Source: Synechococcus sp. CC9311 (GTDB taxonomy: Bacteria > Cyanobacteriota > Cyanobacteriia > PCC-6307 > Cyanobiaceae). Taken from it: DNA of 64,000 nucleotides. The position numbers and the translations under genes are program-made. Shown here one piece after another: positions 55,983 through 64,000 of the stretch (positions are counted from its first letter, which is position 1; each line of letters starts with the position of its first letter). The notes beneath the pieces are model-generated. The model was not told where the DNA came from and ran no database searches. It worked only from the letters and a program-made list of their open reading frames with translations. The stretch lies in the NCBI RefSeq assembly GCF_000014585.1, contig NC_008319.1, forward strand, positions 1,302,001 through 1,366,000, written 5' to 3'.

Positions 55983-56357
55983 TTAACCAAATCCGAGCTT
56001 CGACGTACCCGATCGGCCTGCAATGCTAAGAAATTCAATGTTATTGCTAGCTGAGTCATACAGGGTGTAATTAGCCCCTGAGCCGATGCCGATCACACTA
56101 CGTTTTGGAACGGTGTGTTCCTGTAATGCTTCGCCTGCAGGATCGAACACCTTTGACTGAATCTCACCGCCTGTGAGCTGAAGTCGGAATTGCCGACCAC
56201 TGCGAGCGGTAAACAGACGATTCACATCCAGACGGGTTAGACGATCCAAACGAATCAGCGGCGACGTTGACTCAAGCAAACAATCACCAACATCAGCTGA
56301 ACTGCCGTGAATCAAGCCACAATCCAGTTCAATGAAGCCAAACCGCGGTGACGCCAA
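55983..56357 (-). CDS. hypothetical beta-rich protein, start uncertain
   Basis: A frame of 124 residues from a TTG. The same frame stays open for about 24 more codons upstream and reads like protein (FYSPLHAFSRDWLASPRFGF), yet offers no ATG, GTG or TTG there, so the true start may be unusual or the 5' end may be damaged. The body (LTRLDVNRLFTARSGRQFRLQLTGGEIQS) is beta-rich, with no family recognised. It converges with the polyferredoxin gene. Confidence 0.52.
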   Translation of the reverse strand: MASPRFGFIELDCGLIHGSSADVGDCLLESTSPLIRLDRLTRLDVNRLFTARSGRQFRLQLTGGEIQSKVFDPAGEALQEHTVPKRSVIGIGSGANYTLYDSASNNIEFLSIAGRSGTSKLGFG

Positions 56358-56493
56358 CCAATCTCGGCTGAAGGCATGAAGCGGAGAATAAAAACGCAGA
56401 TGCTCAACAGCATCTCTGCCAATTACTCAGGCCAGGCGGCTTGACCAGATGAGCAAGCCGCACTAAAACTAAAACAATAGTTCAGACGTACTA

Positions 56494-56793
56494 GTGAGCA
56501 CCGATCATTTGTCTCCAGCTGTCAGCCCACTAGATGGGACGAAAGCTCCAACGTTTCTCAGCGTCAAGACTGGCGACTGGGTGATCATCCAGGCACAACA
56601 GCAGACTGCTCAGCAGCTCAACGATCAATGGTGGATGGGTCAGGTGATCTTCTGCGAAGGAGGAGCAAGAGATCCACGAGTGAAAACAATGTTTCAGGTC
56701 TCAAACGTGGATAACGGGTGCATCCGTTGGGTCAACGGGGACGAGGTGACCCATGTCGTCCGATCACTGGATGGACTACCGATAAACACTTGA
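56494..56793 (+). CDS. DUF3104 family protein
   Basis: A 99-residue protein starting with GTG. FLSVKTGDWVIIQA, DQWWMGQVIFCEGGARDP and TMFQVSNVDNGCIRWVNGDEVTHVV match DUF3104, a small SH3-like beta protein family known mainly from Synechococcus and Prochlorococcus. The function is unknown. Confidence 0.78.
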   Translation: MSTDHLSPAVSPLDGTKAPTFLSVKTGDWVIIQAQQQTAQQLNDQWWMGQVIFCEGGARDPRVKTMFQVSNVDNGCIRWVNGDEVTHVVRSLDGLPINT

Positions 56794-57019
56794 ATTCGCT
56801 TAGCCGTCCAAAAGAAAAGGAATGGTTCTACTGGGCTCTTGAATGTCCACATTCAACGAGGATGCAGCCATAAGCGCCTAATCATTGCTGCGCATGATTC
56901 ATCAACTCGCCTTAGCGATGACTGAATGCATTGCATTGGTTACCCCAGTAAATAAAAAGAGAACATTGAAAATGTGCTGAGAGCTAGAACCACCAGTTTT
57001 GAATTTGCTTTGATAAGTA

Positions 57020-57082
57020 AGCCCCGAACCTGCTCGGTGGCGCACATGGAGTGAGCCGTTCCTTGGCAGGGGGCGGCTTTTT
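57020..57082 (+). ncRNA. candidate small RNA 3' end (two hairpins and T-tract)
   Basis: A GC-rich hairpin around CCGAACCTGCTCGG (57023-57038) is followed by a strong terminator stem at 57054-57078 and TTTTT. There is no coding frame upstream that would need it; the nearest plus-strand gene ends about 260 bases earlier. The 5' end is unknown. It could also be a late terminator of the DUF3104 gene. Confidence 0.35.
57054..57082 (+). terminator. Rho-independent terminator (plus strand)
   Basis: AGCCGTTCC pairs with GGGGCGGCT (9 bp with two G-U pairs) around a 7-base loop, followed by a run of five T residues. Confidence 0.72.
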
Positions 57083-57568
57083 CCTGTCGGTACAAAAACG
57101 GGACGCATGAAAGTTGTTGACTGCTGATCCCTATCTATTAATTCAAACGACCGTGCATAAAAAACTAAATAACAATCACCATAAAACAGCTAGCCGTAAC
57201 TTTGTTCACCTACTGACTTAGCAATAGCCGAAGCATAGGCATTTCAATGAGTTTGCTCTAGTGCATCAAGAGTGAAAAATGCCTGCTTCGAATGTGACAC
57301 AGCTAGCATTTAATAAACAGACATATTGAATCCAGCAGGCATCAAGCTGTAGATAAACCAGTGACTTGCAGTCGCATAAGCCGAATGCTTTATGTAGGCA
57401 TCAAGATAATTACAAAGAATCCAATGAATGCCGATCTGTCATTGGCGACAGTATGAGTCATGATTGACAAATCTGGAACAACAGACTACTGGAATTGCGA
57501 TCAGCCGCAATCGAGGTGCTATTACTAAGTTGTATTCATACAATTTAAATTGCTGAATATCAGGAGGT
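57083..57568. other. intergenic region, no gene supported
   Basis: About 490 bases of moderate to high A+T with only short frames. It precedes (on the minus strand, follows) the small membrane protein gene. No hairpin with a T-tract was found. Confidence 0.35.
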
Positions 57569-57799
57569 CTACTTATAGTGCTGACAGAATATAGAAACTG
57601 AAGAACCTTCCACTAACCCAAGCTTTTTAAGTGCTGCTGCATCTGATGAGTGAGACTCGCTTAAGCTTCGCGCACAGGTCTCCCTGTAATGCATTTCCTC
57701 AATTGCATTTTGCATGAAAACAGTCAATTGACAGGCAATAATGACAAGGATTAGCCCACCAACACTAGCTACAAGACTAAATTTAAAATGGCTTTGCAT
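57569..57799 (-). CDS. small single-span membrane protein
   Basis: From the ATG at 57799 the protein has 76 residues. It begins MQSHFKFSLVASVGGLILVIIAC, a signal-anchor, followed by an extracytoplasmic tail with ETCARSLSESHSSDAAALKKLGLVEG and a final Cys. The frame extends to 57862 but the extra residues look unconserved. Short anchored proteins of this style are common in picocyanobacteria; the function is unknown. Confidence 0.55.
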   Translation of the reverse strand: MQSHFKFSLVASVGGLILVIIACQLTVFMQNAIEEMHYRETCARSLSESHSSDAAALKKLGLVEGSSVSIFCQHYK

Positions 57800-57899
57800 A
57801 TTTTTCCACGTTAAACCATTAATATCATAAGGATTGATTGGTTGAATCCCTAGTCGCCACACTAGCAGGGTAACTGAATAGTCACTACTTATTCATTTG

Positions 57900-58160
57900 C
57901 TATGGTTCTTTCTTTTGTCGTCTAATCTGTTCTTCAAACCATTGCATCTCAAGTTCTTTAAAGTCAATCGGTTCACCGGGAACAAGATCAAGGTCAAAGA
58001 CTGAGCGTGGCTTCTGCCTATTTGGACCAGGATCAAATCCTCTGCCATTTTTTCTTAGTTCGTGCATTAGATGCCACTCCTCTTCACTTATATACTGAGT
58101 GAAAGCCTCGGTCTGATTTTGAATTACAACTGCAAATAATGCTTCAAAATACGTTAACAT
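57900..58160 (-). CDS. hypothetical protein, 86 aa
   Basis: An ATG start gives a soluble acidic/basic mixed protein, MLTYFEALFAVVIQNQTEAFTQYISEEEWHLMHELRKNG... It ends in a charged helix (IDFKELEMQWFEEQIRRQKKEP). It lies upstream of the small membrane protein on the same strand, with a gap of about 100 bases. No family is recognised. Confidence 0.55.
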   Translation of the reverse strand: MLTYFEALFAVVIQNQTEAFTQYISEEEWHLMHELRKNGRGFDPGPNRQKPRSVFDLDLVPGEPIDFKELEMQWFEEQIRRQKKEP

Positions 58161-58378
58161 TTGCTTTCATCTTCCTGACTTCGGCTCAAAGGAGCTCGTA
58201 AAGACAACAATTGACGTCTTCATTGAAATGGCAATGAGAGAATGGGTTCATCAGAAGTATTGCAGTCCTTCTCAAGGACAACATCATTGCATATAAGCAA
58301 GGATAATGTATCGAATGAGTGATTGTAGGACTAGGGAATATGTCTATTATTATCTAAATCACATTTTCCCAGACCTGC

Positions 58379-58864
58379 ATGGAGTTCACTCTCAAGCACC
58401 TTAGCCCTGAAAATATTAAGTTGATTTTAGAAGCAGAATCCATAACTGTTGAGAAGATAGTTCCAACAAAGTTTGAGAAGGATGGAGAGACTCAGAAATA
58501 TTGGGGGCATGTTTGGGTGAAAGAGGAGAGTTGTTATTGGCGTATCACTCCTACAGATGATGAATTCATTCAGTTCTCATATGGTTTTATAGCCGATGGG
58601 GAACAGAACACACCAGAGATGGTTCTTCTTAGCGCATCTAACTTCTTTGATATGTTCCCTGTTCACCTGCACTACAAAGGCAAGAACGATGATGGACATC
58701 AGTCGTTTGAGTTCGTATATTCACAGATATTTCCCAATGAAGGAGTGATTACTCCAGAGCAGTTCGTAAATATATTCAAGACATTTCAAAAACTTACCAA
58801 AAAGAACATGCGCAACTTTAACACTGTCATTAATATCATCAAAGAAGGGGGAGAGGCGATTTAA
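58379..58864 (+). CDS. hypothetical protein, 161 aa
   Basis: A soluble protein rich in aromatic and acidic residues (MEFTLKHLSPENIKLILEAESITVEKIVPTKFEKDGE). It has alternating beta strands (KYWGHVWVKEESCYWRITP, FIQFSYGFIA) and a helical C-terminus (FVNIFKTFQKLTKKNMRNFNTVINIIKEGG). The layout resembles small YbjN-like or chaperone-like folds, but this is only a shape comparison. It is A+T-rich and stands alone. Confidence 0.6.
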   Translation: MEFTLKHLSPENIKLILEAESITVEKIVPTKFEKDGETQKYWGHVWVKEESCYWRITPTDDEFIQFSYGFIADGEQNTPEMVLLSASNFFDMFPVHLHYKGKNDDGHQSFEFVYSQIFPNEGVITPEQFVNIFKTFQKLTKKNMRNFNTVINIIKEGGEAI

Positions 58865-59321
58865 AAACCATCTTTTGTACCATTTAATCCTATGGGAATT
58901 GCTCGGCTGTGGTCGCAGGTACGGGTGGCTAAGGAGTAGTTGCATTGAATTTCCATAATTAGATCATCATCCAATAAATTGAAATAAACCTCCCAAGTCG
59001 GCAGGCATTTCGATCTTATCCTGACATTGCCATTCAGTTATTGCATTAAATATCCAATGGAAGGATGTGGACTTACGATCCACAGCAGTGTTGCTGAAAA
59101 TCCGCAAAATACTTTTATAATCCCAAAACTTTGATACAGCTGAGATTGTAGATACATAGGAATTGGCCTAGACAAAGTCAATTCAAACTTAACGCTAGTT
59201 GTCTTAAAAGTAATACCTCAATAGTGCTAGGTCTTTTTATGCTCGCTTCGCTCGTGGCGGTCAATAGTCCGACATCACCTCCATATTTACCTAAGAGCAT
59301 TAACCATAAAAAGATGTACGT
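58865..59321. other. intergenic region, no gene supported
   Basis: About 460 bases with short frames only. A GTCTTAAAA half-site like the arms at 1688 and 49702 occurs near 59203, without its partner arm. Confidence 0.35.
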
Positions 59322-59549
59322 CTAATTTTCTTCCCAAGTAATGGTGCAACGATATGTAGTATTAAACCCTGCTGTTTGTATTTCCTTGCATGAAGTATCC
59401 ATAACTGTTGCACCTTGGGGAACTTTTGACTTTAGGAGATTGAGTGTGATCTCCTCACTCACTCCACTTCTTGTAAGAGAATGAGTATTGGCTTGAGCTT
59501 GGGCAGTAAACAGAAATAATCCAGCAAGTAGTCCGAAACAGGCCTTCAT
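59322..59549 (-). CDS. small secreted hypothetical protein
   Basis: A 75-residue protein with a signal peptide (MKACFGLLAGLFLFTAQAQA, cleavage before NTHS). The mature part has two cysteines (DTSCKEI and YRCTITW), probably disulfide-linked, and a KVPQGATVMDTS turn. No family is recognised. Confidence 0.65.
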   Translation of the reverse strand: MKACFGLLAGLFLFTAQAQANTHSLTRSGVSEEITLNLLKSKVPQGATVMDTSCKEIQTAGFNTTYRCTITWEEN

Positions 59550-60087
59550 AGCAATCGATCACAGCAACTTCTGTCTAACGACACCATATGAATACTGCAG
59601 CTACCTCTTCATGAATTGTTCGTATGACCCGTTACTGAAGGCTTCCCAAGCGTTCCAACACGATAAGGGCAACGCCTAGTGGATTATGTGTGTTGCTAGC
59701 TTCGACGCTATCCTTCCAGGTCTTGCTCAGATCTGTGGTGTGCTCGGGTTTCTTGGTCTTGGCACGATAGACGCTGGCCTAACTCGTTAGTTCTTTAACT
59801 CTATGAATGAGGAAGAACGACAGAAGCTGCGTGATACCCCTGGCGTAGAAATGAATGTTTCAATGTAGTCATACCGATAACTACTTCTTATCGCACTGTT
59901 GACCTCACATCTGCCTTAATCCTTATAAGAAATGAAGTGAATGCAAAACAAGTGTATGACCGAAGATTAAGACACTATTGACGACGAATGCCTACAAGAT
60001 TTAATTCCTGTGTAAACGATGACGATTCAAATCAACAGCCTACACAGCAGAAGCACAAAACACTAACACCTTTTCTACTGACAAACT
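59550..60087. other. intergenic region, no gene supported
   Basis: About 540 bases. Frames of 34 codons (59686-59790) and 21 codons are present but have no supporting features. No repeats or RNA folds stood out. Confidence 0.35.
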
Positions 60088-60489
60088 ATGCCTCCAAAGA
60101 TCACTACCATTCTTGCTTACTGCATTGCTGTGCCTGATGCACTAGCCGAACGGCTTTTTCCTGCTTTGAAAGTCTCGTTTGAGTACCTGTTATTCCTAAT
60201 GAATAAAGCAGCTGCTCTTCCCGAGATAGCAACTGAAACTACAGATGCCCCAGCGCTTGCAGTGGTTGAGGATGCGCCTACTCTTGCTACTCCTGTCAAA
60301 GCACCAGTGACAGACATTACGCCTATCCCGACACTAGCTTTGGTTGAAGATGGTTCCGCTATTGATACTCCTGTAAAAGCACCAGCGACAAAATCAACAC
60401 GCAAGACATCGAAGCCAAAGGGTTTTACTGCGAATACCACCAAGCGCAGGGGTAAGCGAGCCACCGTCGTTGCTGCTGCTGCTGAATGA
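60088..60489 (+). CDS. hypothetical protein with internal repeat and basic tail
   Basis: A 133-residue protein. An N-terminal hydrophobic/amphipathic part (about 1-40) is followed by two copies of a Pro/Ala/Val/Glu repeat (LAVVEDAPTLATPVKAPVT and LALVEDGSAIDTPVKAPAT, about 57-101). A Lys/Arg-rich tail (STRKTSKPKGFTANTTKRRGKR) ends in Ala residues. The tail resembles histone-H1-like or nucleic-acid-binding low-complexity tails. The function is unknown. The antisense frame is an artefact of the repetitive composition. Confidence 0.58.
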   Translation: MPPKITTILAYCIAVPDALAERLFPALKVSFEYLLFLMNKAAALPEIATETTDAPALAVVEDAPTLATPVKAPVTDITPIPTLALVEDGSAIDTPVKAPATKSTRKTSKPKGFTANTTKRRGKRATVVAAAAE

Positions 60490-60747
60490 ATGAATGAATG
60501 AAGCACACAACTGAACAACTTCTGATACCTGTTGCCTCTAATGAGACAGCAGGATTTTTTCTTTCCAAACTGAGCTCTCTGCTGATGACGAACTCAACTG
60601 TCAGGACTGAGACTAACCACCCATTTGAGTAAGTCTCCCATCATTATGAACATAACGCTTTGTCCCTAATTAAAGTGTTTGTGTAGTCTCTTTTGTGCCT
60701 GTATGAGCATACGCACTCGTGCCTAAGGACAGAAAAATCCTGAAAGT

Positions 60748-60957
60748 GTGCGCCGTCGTTCTCGCAAAAGTAAAGCAAGCAGAGCTGGGTCAAATGATGA
60801 AAGCAACCTCGTGATTGCTTGCCAAGCCTGTTATCAAAAGAAGGAAGGCAAGACCATGCGTGAATACTGGTTGTGGCAAGAGAAAGTAGGACTAACAAAA
60901 ACTGGTAATAACAAGAGACGAATAGATCAACCCCGACACTTCACTGGCTATGCCTAA
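60748..60957 (+). pseudogene. HNH endonuclease C-terminal fragment
   Basis: A 69-codon frame (GTG start) containing NDESNLVIACQACYQKKEGKTMREYW, the second half of a typical HNH domain (NLxxxCxxCNxxKGxxTxxEY). The first half, with the CxxC and the first His, is missing. The frame is closed by a TAA about 24 bases upstream. It is most likely a remnant of a homing or phage-type HNH nuclease. Confidence 0.5.
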
Positions 60958-60970
60958 TAAAATCTGAGGG

Positions 60971-61264
60971 CTAGTGCTTCCTAGGTTCCCCATCAGCTGA
61001 CCACTCAGAGACCTCAGCTGTCTCAAGCATGACGCCATGGCTTGAAATCCAATCTGCGTATTTAGCCATGAACTTTTCTGCAGCGCCGTCGGGATGCTGG
61101 TGAACAATCAAAACTTGAGTGGGATCTGCTTGACTCACCCCGCGAAAAAGCGGCTTAATACCAAATTCTAAGTGGCGTTCTTGAGTAAGCTCACTATCAA
61201 ATTCCATGACCCATTCACTGAATGGGACATTAATGGTGACCTTGATTGTACTTGTCGTCATCAT
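60971..61264 (-). CDS. DUF3764 family protein
   Basis: A 97-residue protein. IKVTINVPFSEWVMEFDSELTQERHLEFGIKPLFRGVSQADPTQVLIVHQ fits DUF3764, a ferredoxin-like alpha/beta-barrel-type family common in marine picocyanobacteria. The function is unknown. ATGATG start; the second ATG (61261) could also serve. Confidence 0.75.
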   Translation of the reverse strand: MMTTSTIKVTINVPFSEWVMEFDSELTQERHLEFGIKPLFRGVSQADPTQVLIVHQHPDGAAEKFMAKYADWISSHGVMLETAEVSEWSADGEPRKH

Positions 61265-61350
61265 ATTAATGAAGTTGAAAATGGTCTCCCCTTGAAATCA
61301 ACCTTAGCTCAAAGAAGCCGTGACGATTGGCGATGAGCACGAAGCTTTAC

Positions 61351-61566
61351 TTATGAACCCTGAGTGTTTCTAATTACACAAGCCAAACCAAATGCGTAGG
61401 TTAAACTCACATAACAACGCGAGTTATTGATGCCCTGCTCTGTGAGTTCATCTTCAAAGACTTTGAGTCGCGCATTAAAGACATTAGGCATCGGCTTCAT
61501 AGCACTCATCGTGTTTGGCTCAATACTTAAAGCGTTATCACCCCAGAAGCCCGTGCCTGAGGACAT
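61351..61566 (-). CDS. hypothetical protein, 71 aa
   Basis: An ATG start at 61566 (a TTG precedes it). The segment IEPNTMSAMKPMPNVFNARLKVFEDELTEQGINNSRCYVSLTYAFGLACVI looks like an ordered protein with a helix and a hydrophobic end. It is on the same strand as the DUF3764 gene. No family is recognised. Confidence 0.48.
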   Translation of the reverse strand: MSSGTGFWGDNALSIEPNTMSAMKPMPNVFNARLKVFEDELTEQGINNSRCYVSLTYAFGLACVIRNTQGS

Positions 61567-62007
61567 CAAGAAGAATGAACTCCAAAGCCAGAAGGAGTAG
61601 AAAGCCTCCAGTTCTTATTTATTTAAGATTTGAGCCCCACGCTTGGCTGCTTACAGTCATTAACCTGGATAAATGACTTTTATACTTTGTTGTTTCCTCA
61701 TTTTGCTGAGTGTTGGTCTCATCTCTTCTATTCTGTCTGGAAGGCTGCTTGGTTGATGCCTCGCGATTCAATAATCCTCCCACTGAGAAGGGTTTTTTGT
61801 AACGTTCTTTTTCTGGATTATCCCAAGACTCACACTCAATATTCTATTTTACATCTGAATCAGTAAGTCATCGATCAACTCGCTCAGGGGCACACTTGCT
61901 CTAGTGATCAAACAAAAGATTTACCACGTTAACCATAACTTTACTGCGTTATTGGGGTTTATCAACGCTCACATACGTGGCTGGGATCTTCAGCACGTTC
62001 GGCATAT
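61567..62007. other. intergenic region, no gene supported
   Basis: About 440 bases. A plus-strand frame at 61630-61866 has no ribosome-binding site and an unlikely composition. The right end contains the eroded 3' side of the CobW-like pseudogene. Confidence 0.35.
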
Positions 62008-62445
62008 TCAAATCCATGACTCAAGCTGAGTGAAATCAAGAGTGTCTTGTTGAGGCAGCTCTGAGTTGCGACCAAAAAGAAAAATCTTGTCAGAGCTGAG
62101 ATTAAACCGTTCCAATTACTGCAGGATCCGAGGCTCGATCCCATCGGCATCACCCGTTGTGGTCGGTTTGAACTGTTGGGCCTCAACGAGCAACAAACAG
62201 TCCACTGAAAATGGCAGCTCCTGCTGACCTAAGAGGGAAAGATCTTGCAGCTGCGGAATTTGATCGCACAAACACGTGCGATCAATCCCTGCATTCATAG
62301 CCGCCTCTAAGCCTTCATGACTACATCCATCGAGCCGCAAATAGGCACACAAACCATGATGCTTCAGCAGGATTTCGCGGATCCAATTGGTTTTTCCGCA
62401 ACCGGCGGGGGGGGGGGGGCCAGCGATTAATCAGGTCTGCTGCAT
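62008..62445 (-). pseudogene. decayed CobW-like P-loop GTPase with G13 tract
   Basis: Read on the minus strand from the ATG at 62445, the frame is M-Q-Q-T-stop-L-I-A-G-P-P-P-P-A-G-C-G-K-T, so a stop at codon 5 precedes a P-loop. A 13-base G tract (62407-62419 on the plus strand) has stretched the loop into a proline run. The rest (CAYLRLDGCSHEGLEAAMNAGIDRTCLCDQIPQLQDLS) resembles picocyanobacterial CobW/G3E proteins. A second in-frame stop (62116-62118) is followed by family-like LERFNLSSDKIFLFGRNSELPQQDTLDFTQLESW, then a third stop. The C-terminal half is missing. Confidence 0.72.
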
Positions 62446-62749
62446 GGGCCTGAATTTAACGAGAGCATTCTCAGCAAAGGCCAATGCCAACAATGAGAAT
62501 GAATCTCGTGATGGGCATCAAATGGCACTTGTGCCTGTAACCAGCATTCAGATCTACAACGTTAAGGCCGCATTGGTACCAGAGGAGGGATGAGAAGACA
62601 CGACCAAGCAAATGCCTGCCTCGGACAACGGATTCAAAGGTCAAAAATTCCACGAAGCGGTTTAGCCATGAATTTCAGATATTGATTGAAGATTGGGAAC
62701 CTGTAGAGGAATGCTCAATATGCTGAGACTGCGTCTGCGATAACTGGCC
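62446..62749. other. intergenic region, no gene supported
   Basis: About 300 bases between the pseudogene's start and the channel gene. The plus-strand frame through the G tract ends at 62593 and is not supported. Confidence 0.35.
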
Positions 62750-64000
62750 TTGAAAAGGAACAATCTGGTGTTGTCTTTTTTAGTTGGTCTTTGCTGCGTC
62801 TTGATTGTGTCTGGGCTGCCCTCCTTTGCAGAGCCACCAAGCAGTGACCATCAACCACTGAATCTCAGACATGAAAGTTCTCTGCCAGTGATTCCACTGG
62901 AGAATCAACCCTTTTATCCGGAGCTCGTACAAAGAGCCGATCTTTGGCTACACACTCCTTTAGGTCAGGTCGTTGGCGATACGCCAAGAGACACATTGCT
63001 GAACTTCTATGCCGTGATGGCAGATGTTGGGCTTCTCATTGATCAGGTTACAGAAAACCATTTGAATGATCCAGGTCTGTTCTGGACTCGTCAAACACAG
63101 ACCGAGATGGAAGAGGCAGAAGCTTTGTTTGATGCAGCTGTGTCTGCTTTAGATGGATCATCCTTCCCACTAGGTGTGCGCTCCTACCTTAAAGATGAAG
63201 CGGCCATTCAACTAAAACAGGCACTTGATTTCATTTTCCACAACAGCCGCCAAATAATCACCATTCCAGACGCCAGTGGAATGAAGGCACTGAATGAAAA
63301 TCGATCAAAGCAGACACAATCATGGACACTACCTGGCTCATCGATTGAGCTCAGCAGTCAGCTGCCTGAGAATCCAATCAATAGCAATTTTTTCTTCTCG
63401 GCTTCAACAGTTGCCAATGCATCCAACATCTACGAGCAAGTAAAGGATCAATTTGAATATATAGAAGGCCAAAAATTTGCAACAACTACTTTTTACCAGG
63501 ACTTTATCCATACACCCGGACATCTCTTTCCACCGAAGTGGTATTTGAAGTTACCTAGTAGAATTAGAAGTACGATAGAAACAGAAATCCTATTTGGTGA
63601 AACCCTATTTCAAGTTACTTTAGCGGCTATTGCACTTAGCATCTTTGCACTTGTCACCGCAATACTCTTTCATCAATTAATTCAAACCTACAAGAAGAAA
63701 TCAGAGGATCCATCTAGGGCTTGGCTGATGGATTCGCTTGCCTGGAAACGAGCAGCGCTAGTTCTGCCATTGGTTCCCTTAGCAAAATTAACCGAAGTAT
63801 TCATTGATGAATACCTGAACTTCACAGGCTTACCACTGATGATATTCACAATCATGTTTGAAGTTACGTATTTCAGCTTCCTCGTGATTCTAGTATTTCT
63901 CTTTTTTGAAGCGTTCGGACGATCAACATCAGAAACTCTTGTTCGAATGTCTGGGAGTCACGAGGTCTGGGAATTGTCAAGAACCAGCAATCGGATCATG
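62750..64000 (+). CDS. MscS-like mechanosensitive channel, N-terminal part
   Basis: 417 codons are visible and the frame runs off the right edge. The chosen TTG gives a signal peptide, MKRNNLVLSFLVGLCCVLIVSGLPSFA. A periplasmic region of about 260 residues follows, starting LVQRADLWLHTPLGQVVGDTPRDTLLNFYAVMADV. Three membrane spans then lead to RMSGSHEVWELSRTSNRIM at the edge, where the channel core would follow in large cyanobacterial MscS proteins. A GTG at 62768, with AAGGA upstream, is an alternative start but would weaken the signal peptide. Confidence 0.7.
   Translation, partial: MKRNNLVLSFLVGLCCVLIVSGLPSFAEPPSSDHQPLNLRHESSLPVIPLENQPFYPELVQRADLWLHTPLGQVVGDTPRDTLLNFYAVMADVGLLIDQVTENHLNDPGLFWTRQTQTEMEEAEALFDAAVSALDGSSFPLGVRSYLKDEAAIQLKQALDFIFHNSRQIITIPDASGMKALNENRSKQTQSWTLPGSSIELSSQLPENPINSNFFFSASTVANASNIYEQVKDQFEYIEGQKFATTTFYQDFIHTPGHLFPPKWYLKLPSRIRSTIETEILFGETLFQVTLAAIALSIFALVTAILFHQLIQTYKKKSEDPSRAWLMDSLAWKRAALVLPLVPLAKLTEVFIDEYLNFTGLPLMIFTIMFEVTYFSFLVILVFLFFEAFGRSTSETLVRMSGSHEVWELSRTSNRIM

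Noticed and set aside
56902-57108. 68-aa minus-strand ORF
   Set aside because: It lies antisense to the terminator/hairpin region and is rich in Pro, Arg and Ser, as expected for a chance frame.
59686-59790. 34-aa ORF with a hydrophobic middle
   Set aside because: Too short, no ribosome-binding site, frame closed just upstream.

Overview
The window looks like a chromosome segment of a marine picocyanobacterium of the Synechococcus/Prochlorococcus group. The clues are a PucC-type pigment-protein transporter, a thylakoid-type TPM protein, a plastid-lipid-associated (PAP/fibrillin) protein, the families DUF2103, DUF3104, DUF3598 and DUF3764, which I associate with cyanobacteria or picocyanobacteria, and a 6S RNA just downstream of purK, as in other cyanobacteria. 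I do not name a strain. Core genes have moderate GC. Several blocks are visibly richer in A+T (about 10.8-18.6 kb, 24.8-27.1 kb and 44.4-49.4 kb) and read like accessory islands. I judged composition by eye.

Layout. 1-11.7 kb is mostly housekeeping: PucC-like (partial), DUF2103, 6S RNA, purK, a sugar ABC permease, aroB, a MidA-type methyltransferase, a TPM protein, a secreted lysozyme-like muramidase, a MurG-like glycosyltransferase, a phosphoesterase and nadA. 12.1-18.6 kb carries a ligase-associated DNA repair cassette (beta-CASP exonuclease, ATP-dependent ligase, Lhr-type helicase). An unknown 67-aa ORF fits exactly between ligase and helicase, the cassette's usual fourth gene (pdeM) is missing, and DUF427 and fibrillin genes follow. 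18.7-27.1 kb is gene-poor and has small secreted or membrane proteins, an acyltransferase, a SABATH-family carboxyl methyltransferase, a TPR protein and two collinear copies of a 282-bp repeat. 27.2-30.3 kb is an NfeD/flotillin/flotillin operon. 30.5-36 kb holds DUF3598, a J-domain protein, an RsmE-like methyltransferase, an SDR and a nucleoside-sugar-epimerase-like protein.

36.3-40.8 kb is a compact specialised-metabolite locus: a cytochrome P450 facing a tightly coupled methyltransferase / FAD oxidoreductase / type III polyketide synthase operon. 40.9-44.2 kb contains a DUF411 protein and the glutathione-dependent formaldehyde pair fghA-adhC. 44.4-49.4 kb is the most striking island: a BcsA-like processive glycosyltransferase coupled to a HlyD-type adaptor and facing a secreted GH44 endo-beta-glucanase. 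It is a candidate polysaccharide synthesis, export and trimming system.

49.8-64 kb mixes a ureidoglycolate lyase, an acyl-CoA ligase-like enzyme, a fusion of a degenerate sigma-54-activator-type AAA domain to a membrane polyferredoxin, many small hypothetical genes, an HNH fragment, a decayed CobW-like GTPase with a G13 tract, and the start of an MscS-like channel. No tRNA, rRNA, CRISPR array or intact transposase was seen.
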